Source: Paludibaculum fermentans
GTDB taxonomy: Bacteria > Acidobacteriota > Terriglobia > Bryobacterales > Bryobacteraceae
DNA: 64,000 bases
Direction: 5' to 3'
Assembly (NCBI RefSeq): GCF_015277775.1
Contig: NZ_CP063849.1
Span: 5,533,501-5,597,500, forward strand
The notes beneath the pieces were generated by a model. The model saw nothing but the letters and a program-made list of their open reading frames with translations, was not told the origin of the DNA and searched no databases. Position numbers and translations under genes: made by a program. Positions 40,867 to 48,743 of the stretch are shown here, in pieces (within the stretch, counting starts at the first letter, position 1; the number at the start of each line of letters is the position of its first letter).

Positions 40867-42047
40867 CACGAATCCGTAGCGTGGAAGCAATCCCGGTACG
40901 CCTGGCGAGGGATCTGGACGAGGCGACGGGCACGGCCGGCTCGCCCTCCGTGCTGAAGAGCGGCGAGGCGGACTACCGGTGGTCGGCCAGTGTGCCCGCC
41001 ATTTACTCCCGGCACTTCGAGACGGCGCTGGTGAAGGTGACGCTCGACAACGGGCTGACCGGTTGGGGCGAGGCGCAGGCGCCTCTGGCTCCGCAGGTGG
41101 CGTGCGCGATTGTGGACAGGCTGCTGGCGCCACTGCTGGTGGGCGTGGAGTTCCAGCCGGAGCCTGAGCATATTGAGAAGACCTGGCACAACCTGTATGG
41201 GAGCATGCGGGTCCGCGGCCAGACGGGCGGCTTCATGCTGGACGCGATCAGCGGTGTGGACCTGGCGTTGTGGGACCTGGCCGGCCGGATGCGGCAGCAG
41301 CCCGTGTCGGGCATCATTGCCGGTTCCCTGGCGAAGACCAGGGTTTCGGCCTATCTGAGCGGCCTGCCCTCGGGCTCATTTGCCGACCGTTGCCGCTTTG
41401 CCCTCGATTATCAGGCGCAGGGCTTCGGCTGCTTCAAGGTCTTTCACGAGGCGGCGGAGGGCGAGTTGTTCCAACTGCTGGACGAATTGCACGACGCGTT
41501 GGGCGCTTCGGCTCAGCTGGCGGTGGACGCGTTGTGGCGCCTGGAGGAGTCGAACGCGGCGGCGTTTGGACGGCAGTTGGACCGGAGGAACGCGGTCTGG
41601 CTGGAATGTCCCTTTATGCCGGAGGAGGCAGAGGCGCACGTCAGGTTGGCCGACGAGATCCAGACACCACTGGCGGCAGGCGAGAGCTTCCGCACACGCA
41701 ATGAGATCGCCCCGCTGCTCCATGCGCTGCGGTTTGTCCAGCCGGACCTGGGCCGGACGGGCATCACGGAAGGCCTGCGGATTGCCGCCATGGCCGCGAG
41801 CGCGAACGCCGCGGTGCTGCCGCATGTGAGCATTGCGCTGGGTCCGCAGATTGCGGCGGCGATCCACTTCGCAGCCGCGCTGGAAAATGCTCCGCTGCTG
41901 GAGTTCAATCCTTCCGTCTGCCGGATGGCGAACCTGTTCCTGGAGTCGCCGCTACGGGTGGAGGATGCCCATTGGCAGGTTCCGGCCGGGCCCGGACTGG
42001 GGATTCAGGTGAAGGAAGCCGAACTGCGGGCAGCGATCCGGTGGTAA
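40863..42047 (+). CDS. Enolase-superfamily sugar-acid dehydratase (mandelate racemase/MLE type)
   Basis: 394 residues. The barrel carries the three metal ligands: Asp in LAVDALWRLE (about 221), Glu in WLECPFMPEE (about 247) and Glu in AAGESFRTR (about 274). A general base His lies in VLPHVSIALG (about 323). The K-x-K position reads GCFKVFHE, so the second lysine is Phe. The His-only arrangement fits acid-sugar dehydratases with a single base, such as galactonate-type enzymes. Its product, a 2-keto-3-deoxy acid, would be the substrate of the lyase at 38702. The exact sugar acid cannot be named. Confidence 0.87.
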   Translation: MTRIRSVEAIPVRLARDLDEATGTAGSPSVLKSGEADYRWSASVPAIYSRHFETALVKVTLDNGLTGWGEAQAPLAPQVACAIVDRLLAPLLVGVEFQPEPEHIEKTWHNLYGSMRVRGQTGGFMLDAISGVDLALWDLAGRMRQQPVSGIIAGSLAKTRVSAYLSGLPSGSFADRCRFALDYQAQGFGCFKVFHEAAEGELFQLLDELHDALGASAQLAVDALWRLEESNAAAFGRQLDRRNAVWLECPFMPEEAEAHVRLADEIQTPLAAGESFRTRNEIAPLLHALRFVQPDLGRTGITEGLRIAAMAASANAAVLPHVSIALGPQIAAAIHFAAALENAPLLEFNPSVCRMANLFLESPLRVEDAHWQVPAGPGLGIQVKEAELRAAIRW

Positions 42048-42114
42048 TTGGTCGGGAATGTAACATCTTCCGAACGCGAAGCATGATTAGTCGTAACTAC
42101 TGGCTAGGTGAATC

Positions 42115-44619
42115 ATGTTTGAATCCTTCGCGCAGGACATCTCCTACGGCCTCCGGCAACTGAAGAAGAGCCCGGGCTTTACGTTCGTTGCGGTCGCGTC
42201 CCTGGCCTTGGGCATTGGCGCCAATACGGCCATCTTTGAGCTGGTTGCGGCGATCCGGCTACAGACGCTGCCCGTGCAGAAGCCCGAGGAGCTGGTTTCC
42301 GTTGAATTTGCGAAGGGATCCGCGCGCTCCGGCTGGTTCTCGACGCGATCGGCGCGGCTGACTTCCGCGCACTGGGAGCACTTGCAGAAGCATCAGCAGT
42401 CCTTCAGCGGAGTCCTGGCCTGGAGCGCCACTCGTTTCAACCTGGCGGATGGCGGCGAGGCCCGGTGGGCCGAAGGACTGTACGTCAGCGGCGATTTCTT
42501 CCGGGTCCTGGGCGTCAGTCCACTCATTGGCCGCACCATCACGACCGCGGATGATACAGAAGCCTGCCCGAACCCGGGGGCGGTGGTCAGCTATGCATTC
42601 TGGCAGCGGGAGCTGGGCGGGGACAAGAGCGCCCTGGGCCGGAACATCAGCCTGAACGGGCGGCCTGTTCCGGTGATCGGCATCACCAAGCCCGAGTTCT
42701 TTGGCGTGGAAATGGGCCGGCGTTACGACGTGGCCATTCCGGTTTGCGCCGACCGCATGATGGCGGACGACGGCAAAGGGCGGATCCCGATCAGGCACGC
42801 GTGGTGGCTGTCGATGATGGGGCGGCTGAAGCCGGGCATGACGGTGGAGAAGGCGCGAGCCCAACTGCAGGCGTTGTCGCCGGGCATGATGGAGGCCACC
42901 ATCTCGCCCACCTACAAAGCGCAGACGGCTAAGAAGTACCTGGCGAACAAATTGGATGCGCAGGAGGGCGGAACGGGCGTTTCGAACCTGCGCCGTCAAT
43001 ATGAGCAGCCGCTGTGGCTGCTGATGGCAACCACGGGCCTGGTATTGCTGATCGCCTGTGCGAATCTGGCGAACCTGCTGCTGGCACGGGCCAGCGTGCG
43101 GGAACGGGAACTGGCGGTCAGGCTGGCCCTGGGCGCCTCCCGCAACCGGCTGGTGCGGCAATTGCTGGCGGAGAGCCTGCTGCTGGCGATCATGGGCGCA
43201 ACCCTGGGCGCGGGCCTGGCCCAACTGTTGAGCAGGGGCCTCATCACGTTCATCAGCACCACCGATAACCCCTTGTTCGTGAATCTCACGTTGGACTGGC
43301 GGGTTTTGGGGTTCACCGCACTGCTGGCGGTCAGCACGTGCCTGCTCTTCGGCTTGCTTCCGGCACTGCGGGCTACCAACATGCCGCCCTCAGCCGCGAT
43401 CCGCTCTGGCGGACGCAGTGTGACCTCCGGGCCGGAGCGCTTTAGCCTGCGCCGCATCCTGGTGGTGACCCAGGTGGCGTTCTCACTGGTGCTGCTCACC
43501 GGGGCGTTGCTGTTTGTGCGCAGCCTGCGCAACCTGATGACGACGGACTCCGGTTACAAACCGGAAGGCATCATGACCGTGGACCTGGACTTCAGCCGCG
43601 GCCAGTATCCGAAGGAGCGGCGTCCTGCCCTCTACAGGGAGCTTTCCGACAAGCTCGCCGTACTGCCGGGCGTGCAGGCGGCGGCGCAGGTGATGATGAC
43701 CCCGATGAGCGGATCGGGGTGGAACAACGACATCGGGCCCGATAACACCCAGGCGGCGTCGAGCGGCAAGCAGTCGTTCTTCAACCGTGTCGGTCCGGGC
43801 TACTTCCACACGATGGGTACCCAGTTGTTGGCCGGCCGCGAGTTCGACGAGCGCGACAACACGTCCGGGCCCAAGGTGGCAGTGGTCAACGAAGTGTTCG
43901 CGAAGAAGTTCTTTGGGAAGGCGAATGTGGTGGGCCGGACCTTCCACATGGAGGCGCCGGCAGGCAAGCAGGAAGACCTGATTCAGATCGTCGGCGTCGT
44001 GAAGAATACCAAGTACTACGAGCTGCGGGAGGATTTCCTGCCGATTGGATTCTTCCCGATGGCGCAGGATGAGGATCCGGGGCCTGGACTGTCGATGGTG
44101 CTGCGGGTGCAGGGATCACCGTTGGAGCTGATGAACGGGGTCAAGGGCGCCATCGCCGGGGTCAACCCGACCATCGGAATCGAGTTCAAGACGTTCTCGA
44201 CCCAACTGGAAGAGTCGCTGTTGCGGGACCGCCTGATGGCCACGCTTTCGGGCGCTTTTGCGCTGCTGGCGGGCCTGCTGGCGACACTGGGTTTGTACGG
44301 CGTGATTGCGTACATGGTGGCGCGGCGGCGCAATGAGATCGGTCTGCGCATTGCCCTGGGCGCCGATCGGGGCAAGGTAATCCGGCTGGTGCTGACGGAG
44401 ACCGGACTGCTGCTGGTGGCCGGGCTGGTCGTGGGCGTACTGCTGGCGCAATGGGCCGCGCGCGGAGCGGCCAGCATGTTGTACGGCCTGCAGCCCTGGG
44501 ATCCGGTGTCGACCATGGTTTCGATTGCGCTGCTGGCCACGGTGGGCCTGTGCGCGGGATTCGGACCGGCCCGGCGGGCCGCGGCCTTGGAACCGATGTC
44601 GGCACTGCGCGAAGAGTAG
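42115..44619 (+). CDS. Orphan MacB/FtsX-type permease of the acidobacterial duplicated (ADOP) family
   Basis: 834 residues from the ATG at 42115, with AGGTGA upstream. The opening ISYGLRQLKKSPGFTFVAVA is the ADOP signature, followed by ALGIGANTAIFELVAAI. The protein has two MacB periplasmic core domains and two FtsX three-helix units: one near residues 300-430 ending in RRILVVTQVAFSLVLLTGAL, the second at 710-834 with MVARRRNEIGLRIALGADRG. No ABC ATPase gene is adjacent. ADOP permeases are a hallmark expansion of Acidobacteriota, usually without their own ATPase. The substrate is unknown. This is strong evidence for the taxonomic assignment. Confidence 0.93.
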   Translation: MFESFAQDISYGLRQLKKSPGFTFVAVASLALGIGANTAIFELVAAIRLQTLPVQKPEELVSVEFAKGSARSGWFSTRSARLTSAHWEHLQKHQQSFSGVLAWSATRFNLADGGEARWAEGLYVSGDFFRVLGVSPLIGRTITTADDTEACPNPGAVVSYAFWQRELGGDKSALGRNISLNGRPVPVIGITKPEFFGVEMGRRYDVAIPVCADRMMADDGKGRIPIRHAWWLSMMGRLKPGMTVEKARAQLQALSPGMMEATISPTYKAQTAKKYLANKLDAQEGGTGVSNLRRQYEQPLWLLMATTGLVLLIACANLANLLLARASVRERELAVRLALGASRNRLVRQLLAESLLLAIMGATLGAGLAQLLSRGLITFISTTDNPLFVNLTLDWRVLGFTALLAVSTCLLFGLLPALRATNMPPSAAIRSGGRSVTSGPERFSLRRILVVTQVAFSLVLLTGALLFVRSLRNLMTTDSGYKPEGIMTVDLDFSRGQYPKERRPALYRELSDKLAVLPGVQAAAQVMMTPMSGSGWNNDIGPDNTQAASSGKQSFFNRVGPGYFHTMGTQLLAGREFDERDNTSGPKVAVVNEVFAKKFFGKANVVGRTFHMEAPAGKQEDLIQIVGVVKNTKYYELREDFLPIGFFPMAQDEDPGPGLSMVLRVQGSPLELMNGVKGAIAGVNPTIGIEFKTFSTQLEESLLRDRLMATLSGAFALLAGLLATLGLYGVIAYMVARRRNEIGLRIALGADRGKVIRLVLTETGLLLVAGLVVGVLLAQWAARGAASMLYGLQPWDPVSTMVSIALLATVGLCAGFGPARRAAALEPMSALREE

Positions 44620-44628
44620 CGGCCGATT

Positions 44629-44663
44629 GCGGGCGGACACCCCATTGCGGCGTGCCCGCCCGC
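44629..44663 (+). terminator. Long GC-rich hairpin after the permease gene
   Basis: GCGGGCGGACAC (44629-44640) and GTGCCCGCCCGC (44652-44663) form a 12-bp stem with one A-C mismatch and an 11-nt loop, 9 nt after the permease stop. No T-tract follows. Confidence 0.5.
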
Positions 44664-44730
44664 GACAGCAAATCACGAGACCTTCATCAGGGCGTCATGC
44701 GGCTTTGACCGCCGCACTCCAGGATAGGGG

Positions 44731-45228
44731 ATGCTCCGTGTCCTGCCGGTGGCGCTTGCGCACCTCTTCTTCTTCACCGTTCTTTCAGCCCAGACCACAA
44801 TCTATGTGGTCCGCCATGCCGACCGCGCACCCGGCAACGAGGATCCGCCCATCAGTGAAACCGGACAATTGCGAGCCAAAGCGCTGGCGCGGCTGTTGAC
44901 CGATGCGCCGCTGGGCGCCATCTTCGCGACGGAAGCCGTGCGGACCCAGCAGACGGCCGCCCACACCGCCTCAGCTCACCGCCTGCACACAGAGACCGTC
45001 ACCGCCAAGGACATTGCGGGCCTGCTGCGGCGGATCAAAGCGGAACTGCCGCCCGGCAAGTCCGCCCTCGTGGTGGGCCATCGGGCCACGGTGCCCTTGA
45101 TCGTACAGGCGTTGGGTGGCGGCGCCATACCTCCCCTCGGCAGTTCCGAGGTCGACCGGATGACGGCGGTCACTTGCTGGCCGGACGGCAAGTGCGCCGT
45201 GCAGGTCTTTCGATACGGCCCGGAGTAA
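44731..45228 (+). CDS. Exported histidine phosphatase-family protein (SixA-like)
   Basis: 165 residues with a signal peptide (MLRVLPVALAHLFFFTVLSA). The RHG-type motif is YVVRHADRAP (RHA, about residues 26-35), and the second catalytic His is in LVVGHRATVP (about 114). ISETGQLRAKALARLL and FATEAVRTQQTAAHTA are standard for the SixA/phosphoglycerate-mutase-like branch. Export means the substrate is not a cytoplasmic phosphotransfer protein. A periplasmic phosphomonoesterase is more likely. AGGATAGGGG provides the ribosome-binding site. Confidence 0.88.
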   Translation: MLRVLPVALAHLFFFTVLSAQTTIYVVRHADRAPGNEDPPISETGQLRAKALARLLTDAPLGAIFATEAVRTQQTAAHTASAHRLHTETVTAKDIAGLLRRIKAELPPGKSALVVGHRATVPLIVQALGGGAIPPLGSSEVDRMTAVTCWPDGKCAVQVFRYGPE

Positions 45229-45313
45229 CGGAATTTTCAACAATCCGTTCACAGTTGGCAATGTGCGCCGCGTAGCATGGGGCCTTCGATCGACCCGCCC
45301 CTGGGAAGGACCC

Positions 45314-48300
45314 ATGCACAGACCACCTCGCTATCCCGGCGCCACCGCGCCGCACCGCTCCAAGTTCCGCGCTGCGTTTGAAGTTCTATCCGCATTGCTA
45401 TCGATCCTCCTGTTCTGCCTCACCGGCCTGCTGGGCCAAGCGACGGAGGGCACCATTCTAGGGACGATCACCGACAACTCCGGCGCACCCGTGGCCGGTG
45501 CGGTGGTCTCCGTGACCAACGTGTCCACCAACCAGAGAAGAACCACCGTTTCCAATGAGAGCGGCGAGTACGTGGTGACCAACCTGCCGCTGGGCCAGTA
45601 CACCGTCTCGGCTGAGATGCAGGGCTTCCGCCGCGTGCAGACGCCGGGGGTGGAGATCACCATCAAAGCGCGGCCTCGAGTGGACCTGCGCCTGGAGGTT
45701 GGTGAGATCAGCCAGGCGGTCAGCGTGACCGGCGATGCTCCACTGCTCAAGACCGACACGGTGGAAGTGAGCACGGTGGTGAGCCGCCAGCAGTTGGAGA
45801 GCCTGCCGCAGATGAGCCGCCACCTGCTGACGCTGGCGTCCCTCACGCCCAGCATTTCGCACTTCAACGGCGGCCGTGTCGGCGACTTCTCCGGCGGCGA
45901 AGCCATCTCGCTGGGACCGCTGGGCGTCAACAGCAATAACTTCATGATCGACGGCATCTCGAACAATCTGGAGCTCACCGGCGGCATGAACGCCGTGCCG
46001 CCCATCGACGCCATCCAGGAGTTCTCGGTGCAGACCAGCGGCTATGCGGCGGAGTTCGGCCGCGCCGCCGGCGGCATCGTCAATGTGGCCCTGAAGAGCG
46101 GCACCAACCAGTTGCACGGCTTCGGCTACGACTATCTGCGCAACGACATTTTCGACGCGCGCCCCTATGACTTCTCCGGAACGAATCCGGCCCGCCAACC
46201 GCTGCGGCGCAATCTCTTCGGCGGCGGCCTGAGCGGCCCGGTCAAGAAAGACAAGATCTTCCTCTTCGGCAACTATGAGGGGCTGCGCCAGCCGCAGAAC
46301 GCGATCGAGTACGACACCGTGCCGACGACGTTGGAGCGCGCCGGCGACTTCTCAAAGAGCGGCTTCAGCATCTATGACCCGGCGACGCAGCGGCTGGACC
46401 CTTCCAATGGCCGCTACGTCCGCGATGCGTTCCCCAACAACGTCATCCCCCAGAACCGCATCAATCCAATCGGCTCGAAACTGATCAGCATCTTCCCCAC
46501 ACCGAACTACAAGGACCAGAACCCTTCCGTCCTCAGCAATTCCCTGGCGATCCTGACCAATAACGACAAGCGCGACTCGATGAACCTGAAGGGGGACGTG
46601 AGCCTGTCCGCGTCGGATTCGCTGACCCTGCGCTACTCCAAACAGTGGTTGACGAAAGACCGCAGCGGCTACATGCCGGAGAGCTGGATTGGCGGCCATG
46701 CCACATTGAATGGGACGAATGCCGGCGCAACTTATACCCACATCTTCTCGCCGTCAGTGGTGAACGAAGCGCGCGGCGGCTGGAACTACATCACCGACGG
46801 CAACTTCAATTCCAACCAGACCGTGATTGCGGAGCTGAACAAGATTCCCGGCGCCGTCGTGCAGGCCGGCTATCCCACCGTATCGATGCGCAACATCTCG
46901 TCGACGAAGGCGGTGCGCCCGCTCACGACGCTGCCCACGCCGTATCTCGTCTGGCAGAACTCCGTCCAGCTGATGGACAACCTGAGCTGGCACAAGGGTA
47001 GCCATGCGTTCAAGTTCGGCGTGGAGTATATCCACCACCGCAACGATGTCGGCGGCGGCTGGGCTCCAGGCGGCGTGAAGTTCAATTTCGACGCCTACCA
47101 GACCGTGCCCTACGCCGGAGCCAAGCGCGAGTCCAATCGCACGGGTACGCCCGATGGCCTGCTGGGCCTGGCCGGAGCACTCACCACGTACCACTACCTG
47201 GACAAGACGCGCATGACCGACAACCGCTTGGCCGCCTTTGCCCAGGACGACTGGCGCATCACGCGCAAGCTGAGCCTGTCGCTGGGCCTGCGCTACGAGT
47301 GGTTCCCGCAGTGGAACATGGCCAAGGATCTAAATACCAACTTCGACCTCAGGACCGGCAAGATTGTCATCTCGGACACAACGCGCGACTGGGTCGCCGC
47401 CAATCTCGGTCTGGCGAACGGCGTGCTGCCGGGCAACTACGAGTACCGCCCGCGCGACCAGGTGCAGCCGACGTCCACCTCCATCGACCTGTCGCCGCGC
47501 ATCGGCTTCGCTTACTCGATCAACAGCAGAATGGTGCTGCGCGGAGGCTACGGCATCTACTACTCGGTGCTGGACGCGCTGAACATGAACAACACCAGTG
47601 GGGCTCCGTTCAGCTTCCAGGTACAGCGCAACGGCGACACGATCAAGGCCATCGACATCAACGAAGGCTTCCCGTCCGCGAACATCTTCGAGACGCTGGG
47701 CTCGATCAACATCGGGCCGGCCCAGTTCGATACGCGGTTCAAGGATCCTTATGTGCAGAAGTACAACATGAACCTGCAGGTCAGCCCGACCAAATCGACG
47801 GTGGTCGAGATGGGCTACAGCGGTTTCCACTCCATCCGCGGCGCAACGTCGTGGCGGGTGAACTATCCCACTCCGGCGCCTGGCGACCTGCAGAGCCGCC
47901 GGCCTTATCCGCTGTTGGGCGAAGGGTTCGGGATCTTCTTCATGAACGCGGCGCGCTACAACGCGTTGGAGGTGAGCCTGCGGCAGCGGGAATGGCGCGG
48001 ATTGAGCGTCACGACGGCACTCACGCTGTCGAACTCCATTGGCGACAACGGCAGCATCGATCCGTACAACTTCTCTTACGGGCACGGCCGGCTGTCGAAC
48101 GACTACGGCTACAACTGGGTGAGTTCGGCCATCTACAACGTGCCCACCCCCAGCAACTGGAACAGGCTGTCCAGGCAGATCCTGGGCGGCTGGCAGACCG
48201 CTACCATCGTGCAATTGCAGGGCGGCGCGCCGTTCTCAGTGAACTCCTCGCAAACGATGAACGACGATGTCGATTCCAGCCGCGCGAACCTGATCGTCAC

Positions 48301-48634
48301 CAAAGGTCCGGCGACGTTGGGCGGCAGCCAGCGCTCGATCAACCGCTGGTTCAACACGGATGCGTTTGTCAGCCCGGCGGACTATACCTGGGGCAATTCG
48401 GGGATCAACATCCTGCGGGCTCCGGCGTTCATGCAGGTGGATCTGGCGGTCCAGAAGAGCTTCCGGGTGTATGAACGGGCGCGCTTCACGTTCCGAGCCG
48501 AATCGTCGAACGTCCTGAACCAGGTGAACCTGGGTGGACCGTCGGCCACTGTGGGGGCAGCGGCCTTCGGGACGATCCGCAGCCTGAATGGGGATCCGAG
48601 GCACATGCAGGTGTCGCTGCGGGCGGATTTCTAG
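45314..48634 (+). CDS. Oar-like TonB-dependent outer-membrane receptor with carboxypeptidase-regulatory-like domain
   Basis: 1106 residues from the ATG at 45314, with AAGGA upstream; the frame extends to 45263. A signal sequence/membrane segment (about 24-45) is followed by a carboxypeptidase-regulatory-like beta-sandwich: ILGTITDNSGAPVAGAVVSV, GEYVVTNLPLGQYTVSAEM (about 50-130). A plug domain follows with NNFMIDGISNNLELTGGMN and EFSVQTSGYAAEFGRAAGG, then a 22-strand-type barrel. The C-terminus ends in an aromatic residue (HMQVSLRADF), the outer-membrane insertion signal. Such receptors are heavily expanded in Acidobacteria and are thought to import oligosaccharides or display surface functions. 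It is monocistronic with its own terminator. Confidence 0.93.
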   Translation: MHRPPRYPGATAPHRSKFRAAFEVLSALLSILLFCLTGLLGQATEGTILGTITDNSGAPVAGAVVSVTNVSTNQRRTTVSNESGEYVVTNLPLGQYTVSAEMQGFRRVQTPGVEITIKARPRVDLRLEVGEISQAVSVTGDAPLLKTDTVEVSTVVSRQQLESLPQMSRHLLTLASLTPSISHFNGGRVGDFSGGEAISLGPLGVNSNNFMIDGISNNLELTGGMNAVPPIDAIQEFSVQTSGYAAEFGRAAGGIVNVALKSGTNQLHGFGYDYLRNDIFDARPYDFSGTNPARQPLRRNLFGGGLSGPVKKDKIFLFGNYEGLRQPQNAIEYDTVPTTLERAGDFSKSGFSIYDPATQRLDPSNGRYVRDAFPNNVIPQNRINPIGSKLISIFPTPNYKDQNPSVLSNSLAILTNNDKRDSMNLKGDVSLSASDSLTLRYSKQWLTKDRSGYMPESWIGGHATLNGTNAGATYTHIFSPSVVNEARGGWNYITDGNFNSNQTVIAELNKIPGAVVQAGYPTVSMRNISSTKAVRPLTTLPTPYLVWQNSVQLMDNLSWHKGSHAFKFGVEYIHHRNDVGGGWAPGGVKFNFDAYQTVPYAGAKRESNRTGTPDGLLGLAGALTTYHYLDKTRMTDNRLAAFAQDDWRITRKLSLSLGLRYEWFPQWNMAKDLNTNFDLRTGKIVISDTTRDWVAANLGLANGVLPGNYEYRPRDQVQPTSTSIDLSPRIGFAYSINSRMVLRGGYGIYYSVLDALNMNNTSGAPFSFQVQRNGDTIKAIDINEGFPSANIFETLGSINIGPAQFDTRFKDPYVQKYNMNLQVSPTKSTVVEMGYSGFHSIRGATSWRVNYPTPAPGDLQSRRPYPLLGEGFGIFFMNAARYNALEVSLRQREWRGLSVTTALTLSNSIGDNGSIDPYNFSYGHGRLSNDYGYNWVSSAIYNVPTPSNWNRLSRQILGGWQTATIVQLQGGAPFSVNSSQTMNDDVDSSRANLIVTKGPATLGGSQRSINRWFNTDAFVSPADYTWGNSGINILRAPAFMQVDLAVQKSFRVYERARFTFRAESSNVLNQVNLGGPSATVGAAAFGTIRSLNGDPRHMQVSLRADF

Positions 48635-48652
48635 CCGCCATCGCAGGCTCCG

Positions 48653-48684
48653 TGCGCGGTGCGGCTTGGCAGTTGCACCGCGCA
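48653..48684 (+). terminator. Terminator of the TonB-receptor gene
   Basis: TGCGCGGTGC (48653-48662) pairs perfectly with GCACCGCGCA (48675-48684) around a 12-nt loop. ATTTTTG follows about 10 nt later. It lies 18 nt after the receptor stop. Confidence 0.7.
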
Positions 48685-48743
48685 ACACAGCATTTTTGAC
48701 GGCGGTGTAGGGATTACGCGGCCCCGCGAGTCTTTGAATTGAG

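Noticed and set aside
47299-48474. 391-codon plus-strand ORF inside the TonB receptor
   Set aside because: It lies in another frame of the receptor gene; the receptor's beta-strands and C-terminal aromatic signature run through it.
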